From Lentzea albidocapillata (GTDB lineage Bacteria > Actinomycetota > Actinomycetes > Mycobacteriales > Pseudonocardiaceae): DNA of 64,000 bases. The DNA is taken from NCBI RefSeq assembly GCF_000719115.1, contig NZ_JOEA01000005.1, forward strand, positions 62,001 through 126,000, written 5' to 3'. Made by a program: the position numbers and the translations under genes. The notes below the pieces were generated by a model. The model did no database searches. It saw nothing but the letters and a program-made list of their open reading frames with translations, and was not told where the DNA came from. The first letter of the stretch is position 1, and every line of letters begins with the position of its first letter. Of this stretch, positions 53,883 through 61,521 are shown one piece after another.

Positions 53883-54764
53883 ATGTCATCCCGAACCCTG
53901 CTGGTCGCGAGCGTGCTCGCGGTCACCGCGTCGCTCGTCCCGTTGCCCGCCTCCGCACACACCGGCCAGTGGCAACGGGTCGGCACCGGCATCACCGAAG
54001 GTGTCAGCGGCCTCGCCGTGCTGAGCAGCCGCGGCGACCACGTCGAGGCGCTTTCGGTGATCGACAACAAGAAGCCGGGCCAGGAACGCGTCCGCAGGAT
54101 CGTCCTCGACGACGGACGCGTCACCGCCGTGCGGCCGATGACGTGGCAGGGCGAGACCCCGGTGGACCTGGAGGCGGTCGCCGGTGTGCCGCACCGGCCC
54201 GGCGAGTACGTCGCGGTGACCAGTGGCAGCCGCGCCTTCCACGTGCGGGTGCGGCGCGACGTCGTCACCGTCGTCGCCGCGTTCGACCTGCCGCCGCACG
54301 ATCCGCAGGACAACATGGAGAGCTTCGCGCTGCGGGCCGTCGGCTCCCGGCTCGCCGCGGTGTGGGCCGACCGCGGCGCGGGCGTCCGGACGTCGACCCT
54401 CTACTCGGCGTACTTCTCGTTGCAGGACCACACGTTCGGCCCCGTCACCACCGTCGAGTACGACACCGGCGCGCACGAGGAGACCGTCCGGCACGCGTCG
54501 GACATCGCGATCAGGACGGACGGTTCGGTGCTGGTGTCCTCCGCGGTCGACCCCGGCGACGACGGCCCGTTCTCGTCGTCGCTGCGCGAGATCGGCCGCC
54601 TGGTGCCGCGCAAGGACACCGTCGGAGTCGGCCTGGCCCGGCGGCCGCACCTGCTCGGCACGTTCGGCGGGCGCAAGATCGAGGCGGTGACCCTGCTGCG
54701 CGGCGGTGACGTGCTCCTCGGCACCGACGACGAGAACGACGGCGGCTGGGTTCTCCGGCGCTAG
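53883..54764 (+). CDS. secreted hypothetical protein (beta-propeller-like)
   Basis: A 293-residue protein with an N-terminal signal peptide (residues 1-26, ending ASAHT). The mature part has repeated beta-strand blocks such as VDLEAVAGVPHRPGEYVAVTSG, FALRAVGSRLAAVWADRG and KIEAVTLLRGGDVLLGTDDEN, suggesting a small beta-propeller like esterase-like phytase folds. No catalytic site can be named. The stop codon TAG lies in the flanking CTAG of the 167-bp palindrome. Confidence 0.7.
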   Translation: MSSRTLLVASVLAVTASLVPLPASAHTGQWQRVGTGITEGVSGLAVLSSRGDHVEALSVIDNKKPGQERVRRIVLDDGRVTAVRPMTWQGETPVDLEAVAGVPHRPGEYVAVTSGSRAFHVRVRRDVVTVVAAFDLPPHDPQDNMESFALRAVGSRLAAVWADRGAGVRTSTLYSAYFSLQDHTFGPVTTVEYDTGAHEETVRHASDIAIRTDGSVLVSSAVDPGDDGPFSSSLREIGRLVPRKDTVGVGLARRPHLLGTFGGRKIEAVTLLRGGDVLLGTDDENDGGWVLRR

Positions 54765-54927
54765 TGGTGTGGCCCGGAACGTTGCCGGGGGAATCCGCGG
54801 TCAGACGGGTGCGTCGTGGTGTCGCCCCCACGTTCTCGTACTGGTTGTACGGGGGCGTGGGGGCGGCGCCGCGAGGCGCCCTGCTGAGCGTGGATTACCT
54901 CGCCAACGTTCCGGGTCGCGCCACTAG
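54761..54927. mobile_element. 167-bp palindrome flanked by CTAG, MITE-like
   Basis: CTAG at both ends encloses an imperfect palindrome whose arms (about 71 bases each, roughly 79% identical, many mismatches being G-T compatible) meet in a perfect CGCCCCCACG / CGTGGGGGCG stem with a 23-base loop. The outer arms share ACCCGGAACGTTG-like sequence (13 bases, one difference). There is no ORF. CTAG is a target favoured by several IS5-group elements. It fills the gap between the convergent secreted-protein and kinase genes and even supplies a stop codon, so it may also act as a bidirectional terminator. Confidence 0.6.
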
Positions 54928-54942
54928 CCACGACAACCCGGG

Positions 54943-56121
54943 TCAGAAGCCACAGCCCTCCGGTGACCAGTCCCGCACGTTCGCGCTGCTGCCGTCGGCC
55001 CGAACGATCCGCACCTCGACGCACAGCGTGCCGGACGCGGTCAGCTCGACCGACGGCTCGCTGACGGTGCCCGTCTTCAGCTCGTCGTTGGTGCGCCAGA
55101 CGAACGTGTCGCCGGGCTGCGGTGACGGGTAGGTCCACGAGAAGCGGAGCGTCTGCGGGTTCATGCGGGTCACGGTGACCACGGCCTTGCCGGAGGATCC
55201 ACCCTCGGCCGTGCTCTCCGGTTGCGCCCCGGCCGAAATCTGGAGGGAACCCCTGTCCTGCAAGAGAAGCGCACTGGCGATGCCGACCGCGGCGACGGCC
55301 CCGGCCACTCCCGCGTAGAGCGGCCAGCGAGCCTTCCGGCGCTCGGGCGGGCCGGCCGGGACGACGACCGCTGCCAGCGCGGCGGTCGGAGCCGACTCGT
55401 CGTGGATCTGCCGGAGCCGCTCGGCGAACTCGCCTGACGACGCCGGTCGTGCGGACGGATCGGCGGACATCGCCTGGCGCAGCACTGCTTCCAGGGAAAG
55501 CGGTGCCCTGCCCGACGGCGGCGCGGCGCTGAGCAGGATGCGCTGTGCGATCGCCACGCGGGAGTTGTCGCCGCGCGGCACCACGAACGGCGAGTGGCCC
55601 GCGAGCAGGTGCCACAGCGTCGCGCCTAGTGAGAAGACGTCCGCGCGGACGCTGTGCGCACCGCTGCTGAGCACCTCGGGCGCCGTCCACAGCAGGTGGT
55701 CTCCGCCGGTGGTGCCGAAGTCGGTCAGGTACGCCTGCCCGTGCTCGTCGCGCAGCACGTTGGCGGGCTTCACGTCACGGTGCAGGACGCCTGCCTGGTG
55801 CGCGGCGTGCAGGGCGTCCGCGACGTCGATCCCGATCTCCAGCACGCGCGCGAAGGGCAACGGTGCCGCCGCGGCCAGGTCGCCATCCGGGAAGTACCTC
55901 ATCACCAGGTACGGCAGCCCCGCGCGGGTCCGTCCGGCGCGGTCGACGCTCGCGATGCCGGGATGCCGCAGATCGGCCACCGCCCTGATGTCGGCCACCC
56001 GCGGCGGGTCGACGAGCAGCTTCACCGCGATCTCACCGTCCGCGGCGCGGTACAGGTGAACGTTCCTGCCGAGCGGTCGGGCGTACCGGAAGCCGGGGAT
56101 CTCCGGTAACTCCTCTGTCAT
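54943..56121 (-). CDS. transmembrane Ser/Thr kinase with degenerate glycine loop
   Basis: A 392-residue kinase-like protein. Residues 16-26 (PLGRNVHLYRA) replace the usual GxGxxG loop. The ATP Lys (AVKLL) near residue 34, the catalytic HRDVKPANV near 115, the DFG loop TDFGTTGG near 132 and APEVL near 148 are kept. The kinase domain is compact (about 240 residues). One membrane helix (about 267-288) leads to a 100-residue extracellular fibronectin-like domain with two cysteines. Absence of the loop suggests weak or unusual ATP handling. Confidence 0.83.
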   Translation of the reverse strand: MTEELPEIPGFRYARPLGRNVHLYRAADGEIAVKLLVDPPRVADIRAVADLRHPGIASVDRAGRTRAGLPYLVMRYFPDGDLAAAAPLPFARVLEIGIDVADALHAAHQAGVLHRDVKPANVLRDEHGQAYLTDFGTTGGDHLLWTAPEVLSSGAHSVRADVFSLGATLWHLLAGHSPFVVPRGDNSRVAIAQRILLSAAPPSGRAPLSLEAVLRQAMSADPSARPASSGEFAERLRQIHDESAPTAALAAVVVPAGPPERRKARWPLYAGVAGAVAAVGIASALLLQDRGSLQISAGAQPESTAEGGSSGKAVVTVTRMNPQTLRFSWTYPSPQPGDTFVWRTNDELKTGTVSEPSVELTASGTLCVEVRIVRADGSSANVRDWSPEGCGF

Positions 56122-56183
56122 TCGCCACCTCGTAGCCGGCGGCGCGGTCGGGTGGCCCCGCCCACCAGACCGCGCCGGACACT

Positions 56184-56217
56184 CTGGTCAGGGGTGAAAT
56201 ATTCCACCCCTGACCAG
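56184..56217. terminator. 13-bp hairpin downstream of the cupin gene
   Basis: CTGGTCAGGGGTG / CACCCCTGACCAG form a perfect stem with an A/T-rich 8-base loop. It lies between the end of the cupin gene (56305) and the start of the kinase gene (56121), both on the minus strand. It probably terminates the DMT-cysE-cysK-cupin operon. Confidence 0.65.
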
Positions 56218-56304
56218 ACTGTCAACCGTCAAACCACCAGTTGAGACGCGGCGAGACCCTGGAACGGGCGGACGGGCGCCCGGTCCGGGCGCCCGTCACC
56301 CACC

Positions 56305-56799
56305 TCAGTGCCGGCCCCAGTTGGGGACGTCGTAGCCGTTCATCGTCACCTCGAACTGGTCGTACTTCGCCATCAGGGTCAGCAACTCGTCCTCGGAGGG
56401 CTGGTTGCCGTCCGCGTACATCTCGGCGAGTCCCCTGAAGTACTCCTCGCGGTTGAGCGCGGGAGTGAAGATGATCAGCATCGTCGCCTGGTCCTGGTAC
56501 GGGTTGTGGAACCCGTGCGAGACCCCCATCGGCACGTTGACGTACGTGCCGGGTGGTGCGGCGAACGACTTGCCGTCGAGGTGGAGCTCCACCATGCCGT
56601 GCAGGACGTAGAACGCTTCGAGCTGCTCGTTGTGGACGTGCGGCGAGGCGCCGGGCGCTCCGGGGGCCATCCGGTGCTCGTACAGACCGAGCTTGCCGTC
56701 CGTCTCGCTGCCCCTGGCCTTGAAGGTCGTGTGGGTGGTCGTGCCGATCTGCACCGACTCGCCTTCGCCGGGAAGCAGGATGTTGGAGACTTGCGTCAT
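56305..56799 (-). CDS. cupin-domain protein
   Basis: A 164-residue single-domain cupin. Motif 1 contains GASPHVHNEQLEAFYVLHG (metal ligands His, His, Glu) and motif 2 contains VPMGVSHGFHNP. It is similar to cupin_2 / quercetin-dioxygenase-like proteins. It follows the cysteine-synthase-like gene by 6 bp, so it is in the same operon. It may oxidise or bind a sulfur- or amino-acid-derived product of that operon; this is inference. Confidence 0.85.
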   Translation of the reverse strand: MTQVSNILLPGEGESVQIGTTTHTTFKARGSETDGKLGLYEHRMAPGAPGASPHVHNEQLEAFYVLHGMVELHLDGKSFAAPPGTYVNVPMGVSHGFHNPYQDQATMLIIFTPALNREEYFRGLAEMYADGNQPSEDELLTLMAKYDQFEVTMNGYDVPNWGRH

Positions 56800-56805
56800 G
56801 TCTGT

Positions 56806-57777
56806 TCACTCCTCGTTGCTGGCGATGTCGTCCTGGTTGAACCACGAGAGGTAACGCTCGCCCGTGTCCGGGAACACGGTGATCAAGTTCTTGCCCGCGT
56901 ACTCGGGCCGTGCGGCCAGCACGCGGCAGGCGTGCGCCGCCGCGCCGGAGGAGACGCCGACCAGGAGTCCCGCCGTCCTGGCCAGTTCCCGCGCCGTGGC
57001 GTAAGCGTCCTCATTGGACACCGCCAGGACCTCGTCGATCAGATCGACGTCGGTCGTCGCCGCGACGAAACCGCCGTTGAGGCCGGGAATGCGGTGCAGG
57101 CCGCCCCATCCCTGGCTGAGCACCGGTGATCCCTCGGGCTCCACCGCGACCACGCGGATCGCGGGGTTGCGTTCCTTCAGGTACTTCGCGGTGCCGCTGA
57201 GCGTTCCGCCGGTGCCCACACCGCAGACGAAGACGTCCACCTCGCCGTCGGTGTCGTTCCAGATCTCCGGGCCGGTGGTCGCGTGGTGCGCGGCCACGTT
57301 GTCGGGGTTCTCGTGCTGGCAGGCGAACCACGACCCCGGCCGTTCGCGATAGATCTCCTCGGCCTTGGCGATCGCCGCGACGTAGCCCTCCTGGTACGGC
57401 GTCAGCACGATCTCCGCGCCGAACGCCCGCAGCAGCTGGATGCGCTCGCTGGTCGCGCTGTCCGGCAGCACGATCACGCACCGGTAGCCACGTGCGGCGG
57501 CGATCGCCGCCATGGAGATGCCGGTGTTGCCGGACGTCGCCTCGACGATGGTGCCCGAGCCCCTGGTGAGCTGCCCGCGCTCCTCCGCGCCGTTGATCAT
57601 GTAGAGCGCGGCGCGGTCCTTCACGCTGGACAGGGGGTTGGCCATTTCCAGCTTGGCGTAGAGGTGCGCGGTCGTCACGCCGAGGTCGAGCTTCACGGTG
57701 GGCGTGCCGCCGATCAGGTCCACAAGCGACTCGGCGGGTGGTCGTTTGGTGAGCGGCTGGCTGAGTCGGGTGTTCAC
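56806..57777 (-). CDS. cysteine synthase family PLP enzyme (CysK-like)
   Basis: A 323-residue fold-type II PLP enzyme. The PLP Lys is in NPLSSVKDRAAL near residue 51, the phosphate loop in EATSGNTGIS near 78, GVGTGGTLSG near 180 and SSGAAAHA near 265. FPDTGERYLSWF is close to the C-terminus, a hallmark of O-acetylserine sulfhydrylases. It makes cysteine or a beta-substituted alanine from O-acetylserine. The GTG start has a GGAG site. With an adjacent serine acetyltransferase gene, O-acetylserine is the likely substrate. A 2,3-diaminopropionate role, as proposed for VioB in viomycin synthesis, is possible but not supported by motifs. Confidence 0.87.
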   Translation of the reverse strand: MNTRLSQPLTKRPPAESLVDLIGGTPTVKLDLGVTTAHLYAKLEMANPLSSVKDRAALYMINGAEERGQLTRGSGTIVEATSGNTGISMAAIAAARGYRCVIVLPDSATSERIQLLRAFGAEIVLTPYQEGYVAAIAKAEEIYRERPGSWFACQHENPDNVAAHHATTGPEIWNDTDGEVDVFVCGVGTGGTLSGTAKYLKERNPAIRVVAVEPEGSPVLSQGWGGLHRIPGLNGGFVAATTDVDLIDEVLAVSNEDAYATARELARTAGLLVGVSSGAAAHACRVLAARPEYAGKNLITVFPDTGERYLSWFNQDDIASNEE

Positions 57778-57799
57778 GTGCACTCCGATCGGTTCGGTG

Positions 57800-58441
57800 T
57801 CACCAGCTGGGGAACACGGCCGCACCCTTGTGCTTCTGCCCCGCGACCACGACGGACTGGCGAGGCCTGGCCGCCTTCGCGACACTGCGGCTCGACCTCA
57901 GGTTCGGGATGGAGAACGGCGCCAGGACGCGGGAGTCCGCCGGCACGTCCCGGATGACGAGCGCCTGCGCGCCCACCACGGAGTCGTGGCCGATGGTGAC
58001 CGGGCCGAGGATCGTCGCGTTGGCCCCGACGACGACCCGGTCGCCGAGCTTCGGGTGCCGCCGCGAGCCCTCGGGCCGCTGGTTGTCGTGCCACCACCCG
58101 ACCGCGCCGAGCGTCACCTGATGGAAGATCGTGACGTCGTCACCGATGACGACGGTCTCGCCGATCACCACGCCCGCACCGTGGTCGATGAAGAAACCAC
58201 GGCCGATCGTCGCGCCGGGGTGGATCTCGATCCCCCCGGTCAGCAGCCTCGCGACGACCATGACCAGCCGGGCGCCGCGCCGGTGTCCCCGCAGGTGCAA
58301 CCAGTGCGACACGCGATGTCCCCAGATCGCGATGACCGTCGGATGCAGCAACGCCTCGCTGCGCGACAGGATCGACGGGTCGCGGTCCATGACCATGTCC
58401 AGGTCGGCGGTGATCACACGGAGCAGCGCCCTCGCGTTCAC
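57800..58441 (-). CDS. serine O-acetyltransferase (CysE/EpsC-like)
   Basis: A 213-residue hexapeptide-repeat acyltransferase. The N-terminal helical region contains RDPSILSRSEALLHPTVIAI. The left-handed beta-helix has GIEIHPGATIGRGFFIDHGAGVVIGET (catalytic His in DHG near residue 95) and GDDVTIFHQVTLG. It is followed by an Arg/Ala-rich tail of unknown use. It converts L-serine and acetyl-CoA to O-acetylserine for the CysK-like enzyme 22 bp downstream. The GTG start overlaps the transporter stop (GTGA). Confidence 0.88.
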   Translation of the reverse strand: MNARALLRVITADLDMVMDRDPSILSRSEALLHPTVIAIWGHRVSHWLHLRGHRRGARLVMVVARLLTGGIEIHPGATIGRGFFIDHGAGVVIGETVVIGDDVTIFHQVTLGAVGWWHDNQRPEGSRRHPKLGDRVVVGANATILGPVTIGHDSVVGAQALVIRDVPADSRVLAPFSIPNLRSSRSVAKAARPRQSVVVAGQKHKGAAVFPSW

Positions 58442-59346
58442 CGCACCGCTCCCGCGGCTTCCTTGTCCTTGCGGAACTGCCCCATCCTGTTCTCCGCGTA
58501 GGCCACGCCGACGAGCACGACCAGGCCACCGGCCAGGAGGTTCCACGTCACGTGCTCACCGAGGAACAGCACGCTGACGAGCACCGCGAACACCGGCACG
58601 ACGTAGTTCACCGCGGATGCCGTCGTGGCACCGACGTCACCGATGAGGCGGAAGTAGAGCACGTAGGCCAAGCCGGTGCTGAAGAGTCCGAGCAGCACGA
58701 TGCTCAGCGTCACCGGCCCGGTGAAGTCGGGCGTCCGCCAGGCCAGGAACGGCGTGACGACCGCCTGCAGCACGGCCGCAGACACGAGCTGCGACGCGGC
58801 CAGCGACAACGGGGCCAGGCCCAGCGGCGAGAGGTACTTCCGCACGTACACGAAGCCGATCGCGTAGCTGACGGCCGCGCCGAAGCAGGCCAGCCGCCCG
58901 CTGAGCGAGCCCAGCGACTCGTGCCACGGGCCGATCAGCAGCACCACGCCGACGAACCCCAGTGCCAGCCCGACGGCCTTGCGCGAGGTCGCCCGCTCGG
59001 TCGGCAACGCGGCCGTGGCGAGCGCCAGCGTCAGCAGCGGGGTGGCGCCGATCAGGACGCCCGCGATGCCGGCGCCGGTGGTCTTCTCGCCGTAGGACAA
59101 CAACAGGAACGGGATCACGTTGCCGAACAGGCCGGCGGCCGCGATGTGACCCCAGACCTGGACGGACCTCGGGAGGGCGACCTTGCGGACGGCCGCGATC
59201 GAGAGGAGCACGGCCGCGCCCAGAACGAGTCTGCTCAGCACGAGCTGTCCCGGTGTCAAACCCTCCAGGGACACCTTGATGAACGTGAAGCTGCTTCCCC
59301 ACAGCAGCGCCAGCAGCAGGAAGCGCGCGACGGATGCCTTGTCCAT
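58438..59346 (-). CDS. EamA/DMT family transporter
   Basis: A 302-residue membrane protein with ten predicted helices arranged as two EamA repeats (about 8-138 and 150-285). WGSSFTFIKVSLEGLTPGQL and GAVSYAIGFVYVRKYL are typical repeat openings. DMT proteins export amino acids and metabolites (RhaT/EamA, YdeD exports cysteine-pathway metabolites). Placement at the head of a serine acetyltransferase / cysteine synthase operon suggests export of O-acetylserine, cysteine or a derivative. The ATG precedes the other genes of the operon. Confidence 0.87.
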   Translation of the reverse strand: MDKASVARFLLLALLWGSSFTFIKVSLEGLTPGQLVLSRLVLGAAVLLSIAAVRKVALPRSVQVWGHIAAAGLFGNVIPFLLLSYGEKTTGAGIAGVLIGATPLLTLALATAALPTERATSRKAVGLALGFVGVVLLIGPWHESLGSLSGRLACFGAAVSYAIGFVYVRKYLSPLGLAPLSLAASQLVSAAVLQAVVTPFLAWRTPDFTGPVTLSIVLLGLFSTGLAYVLYFRLIGDVGATTASAVNYVVPVFAVLVSVLFLGEHVTWNLLAGGLVVLVGVAYAENRMGQFRKDKEAAGAVR

Positions 59347-59469
59347 TGCTTCTCGATTCGGATCATCAGTCAGTAGTCGTTTGGATACTTCAGCAGAGGG
59401 GGCTCGGGGCGTACTAGAGCGAGCCGCACGCGTGCCTCGGCGGTGACCTTCGAGGAAACGGAGTGACCG

Positions 59470-60318
59470 TCACGGCCGGAGCGCTGCCGCCGCCGTGCGG
59501 ACGAGCGAGGCGACCGCCTGCGACCGGGTGCCCGGCTGCCACGCGAGCACCGTGGTGACGTCGGGAGCGTCGACGACGGGCACGGCGACGTGCTCCGGCC
59601 ACTGCCAGGCGCGGCTGGAGGCGGGGATGACGAGCAACGTCCTGCCGAGCGCCACGAGCTGTGCGAGCTTCGACTGCGTGCGCACCTCCGGGCCCGGTCC
59701 GTCCGGATAGGACCCGTCCAGCTGCGGCCACCGGGCGATCGGCAGGCCCGGCACGTCGCGGGCCTCGGCGAACGTGAGCTGATCACGTGCCGCGAGGGGG
59801 TGCGCCGCGGGAAGGATCGCGACCTGGCCCTCCGTCAGCAGGTCCTCGGTGTCGAACCCGGCGAGGTCGTCGAACGGCCGGTGCATGAGCGCCACGTCGG
59901 CACTCCCGTCACGCAGCAGCCCCGCCTGCTCGCCGACCTCGCACAGCAGCACCTCGACCGGCGTCTCGGCCTCGACCGCGCCGAGCAGCCGTTGCAGCAG
60001 TTCGTGGGACGCCCCCGCCTTGGTCACGAGCACCAGTGGCCGGCGGGGGTCTCCCGCGCGGCGCGTCCGGCGCGCGGCGGCCGCGACCGCGGCGAGCGCC
60101 AGGCGTGCCTCGTGCAGCAGCACCCGGCCCGCGTCGGTGAGCGCCACGCCCCGGCGGTCGCGGTCGAGGAGCTGGACGCCGAGCCGGTGCTCCAGCTGCC
60201 GGATCGCGCGGGACAGTGGCGGCTGGGCGATCCCGAGCCGTTCGGCGGCGCGGCCGAAATGCAGTTCTTCCGCGACTGCGACGAAGTAGCGGAGTTCGCG
60301 GGTTTCGAGATCATGCAC
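59470..60318 (-). CDS. LysR-family transcriptional regulator
   Basis: A 282-residue LysR protein. The N-terminal winged helix (RELRYFVAVAEELHFGRAAERLGIAQPPLSRAI) and a wing QLLDRDRRGVALTDAGR precede a periplasmic-binding-like co-inducer domain at about 90-280. It is divergent from the SDR gene, and the palindrome TGATAC-N7-GTATCA lies between them. It most likely regulates the SDR and itself. Confidence 0.9.
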   Translation of the reverse strand: MHDLETRELRYFVAVAEELHFGRAAERLGIAQPPLSRAIRQLEHRLGVQLLDRDRRGVALTDAGRVLLHEARLALAAVAAAARRTRRAGDPRRPLVLVTKAGASHELLQRLLGAVEAETPVEVLLCEVGEQAGLLRDGSADVALMHRPFDDLAGFDTEDLLTEGQVAILPAAHPLAARDQLTFAEARDVPGLPIARWPQLDGSYPDGPGPEVRTQSKLAQLVALGRTLLVIPASSRAWQWPEHVAVPVVDAPDVTTVLAWQPGTRSQAVASLVRTAAAALRP

Positions 60319-60332
60319 GCACTTCAGCGTAC

Positions 60333-60351
60333 TGATACCTGTGGAGTATCA
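60333..60351. promoter_or_regulatory. LysR-type operator palindrome
   Basis: TGATAC-N7-GTATCA, a perfect 6-bp inverted repeat with a 7-base spacer, contains the T-N11-A core expected for LysR sites. It lies 15 bases before the LysR start and 48 bases before the SDR start. Confidence 0.6.
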
Positions 60352-60398
60352 CAGGGTACTGAATCGATCTTGGACAGCCGGTGCCCTCTGCGTCGAGC

Positions 60399-61124
60399 AT
60401 GGATCACGTGAGCGACAAGAAGACCGCGCTGATCACCGGCGCGAACAAGGGAATCGGTTTCGCCATCGCCCAGGGCCTCGGGGCGATCGGCTTCACGGTG
60501 GCGGTGGGCGCACGGGACGACGCCCGGCGGGCGGACGCCGTCGAACGCCTGCGCGCCAACGGCATCGACGCGTTCGGGGTCGCGCTCGACGTCACCTCCG
60601 ACGACAGCGCCGCCGCGGCGGCGAAGACCATCGAGCAGACGACGGGCCGGCTCGACGTGCTCGTCAACAACGCGGGCATTGCGGGGCGCACCGACGGCGG
60701 CGCCCAAACTCCGTCCACATTGGACCTTGATGTCTTTCGCACCGTCTTGGACACCAACGTGTTCGGTGTCGTGCGCGTGACGAACGCGATGCTGCCGCTG
60801 CTGCGCGCGGCGGAATCACCGCGCATCGTCAACATGTCGAGCGACATGGGTTCGCTGGCACTGCAGACCGGACCGCAGCTGGCCGCCTACGCGCCGTCGA
60901 AATCGTTGCTCAACAGCATCACCGCGCAGTACGCCCGCGAACTCGCGGACACGAACGTCATCGTGAACGCCGCCTGCCCCGGCTACGTCGCCACCGACTT
61001 CACCGGCTTCGCCTCGCCGCGCACGGCGGAGCAGGGTGCCGCGATCGCCGTCCGGCTCGCCACGCTGCCGGACGACGGGCCACGCGGCGGCTTCTTCGAC
61101 GACGAGGGCGTCGTTCCCTGGTGA
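60399..61124 (+). CDS. short-chain dehydrogenase/reductase
   Basis: A 241-residue classical SDR. ITGANKGIG is at residues 11-19, DVLVNNAGIAG near 87, the catalytic Ser is in MSSDMG near 140, and YAPSK (YxxxK) near 158. It resembles carbonyl reductase-like SDRs annotated in LysR-SDR pairs for xenobiotic or secondary-metabolite reduction. It is divergent from the LysR gene with the operator between them. ATG at 60399 and GTG at 60408 are both possible starts. Confidence 0.85.
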   Translation: MDHVSDKKTALITGANKGIGFAIAQGLGAIGFTVAVGARDDARRADAVERLRANGIDAFGVALDVTSDDSAAAAAKTIEQTTGRLDVLVNNAGIAGRTDGGAQTPSTLDLDVFRTVLDTNVFGVVRVTNAMLPLLRAAESPRIVNMSSDMGSLALQTGPQLAAYAPSKSLLNSITAQYARELADTNVIVNAACPGYVATDFTGFASPRTAEQGAAIAVRLATLPDDGPRGGFFDDEGVVPW

Positions 61125-61131
61125 TCTCCCG

Positions 61132-61203
61132 TCACAACCCGGCGAGCCGCTCCACGTCGGCGACCTTCCGCAGGTTCAGCCGGTGCGAGACCAGCACCGC
61201 GCC
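61132..61203 (-). pseudogene. possible remnant of an ABC ATPase C-terminus
   Basis: In the minus direction this stretch reads GAVLVSHRLNLRKVADV, then seven more codons and a stop. It resembles the H-loop and following segment of the ABC exporter gene at the right edge (LVSHR then AD at the same spacing). No upstream ATPase coding remains. It could be the scar of a deleted transporter gene. The similarity is short, so chance is possible. Confidence 0.3.
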
Positions 61204-61221
61204 GGGGACAGCCCCGGCGCG
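61198..61221. terminator. 10-bp hairpin between SDR and mbtH genes
   Basis: CGCGCCGGGG-ACAG-CCCCGGCGCG is a perfect stem-loop between the convergent SDR and MbtH genes, likely terminating both directions. Confidence 0.65.
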
Positions 61222-61236
61222 CGCTCAGCCACGTCA

Positions 61237-61271
61237 GGCGCAGCCTCACCGGGATCCGGCGGGGCTGCGCC
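61237..61271. terminator. second hairpin before the end of mbtH
   Basis: GGCGCAGCC and GGCTGCGCC pair over 9 bp with a 17-base loop that has its own CCGGGATCCGG fold. It stands 6 bases after the MbtH stop codon on the minus strand. Confidence 0.5.
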
Positions 61272-61277
61272 GTCCCG

Positions 61278-61508
61278 TCACCTCCCGGCGGCCTGCCGGT
61301 CCAGCTGGTCCCGGACGCTGCGCGGGCGCATGTCCGTCCAGTTCTGGTTCACGTAGTCGAGGCAGGCCTGGCGGGTGTCCTCGCCGTGGGCGACGGTCCA
61401 GCCGTCGGGCACGGCGGCCAGCGTGGCCGGCCAGAGGGCGTGCTGGCCCTCGTCGTTCACGACCACGAAGAAGCGGCCGTCCTCATCGTCAAAAGGGCTT
61501 GTGCGCAT
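61278..61508 (-). CDS. MbtH-family NRPS chaperone
   Basis: A 76-residue MbtH-like protein. PFDDEDGRFFVVVNDEGQHALWP, the conserved WTVAHGEDTRQACLDYVNQNW and the closing DMRPRS motif are all present. MbtH proteins bind and activate adenylation domains of non-ribosomal peptide synthetases. An AGGAATC ribosome-binding site supports the ATG at 61508. The gene lies 13 bp downstream of the hydroxylase gene, so it is the last gene of a biosynthetic operon that enters from the right edge. Confidence 0.92.
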   Translation of the reverse strand: MRTSPFDDEDGRFFVVVNDEGQHALWPATLAAVPDGWTVAHGEDTRQACLDYVNQNWTDMRPRSVRDQLDRQAAGR

Positions 61509-61521
61509 TGGAGATTCCTGA

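Noticed and set aside
56806..57777. 2,3-diaminopropionate synthase (SbnA/VioB) call for the CysK-like gene
   Set aside because: C-terminal PDTGERYLS and the adjacent serine acetyltransferase fit O-acetylserine sulfhydrylase better; kept only as an alternative.
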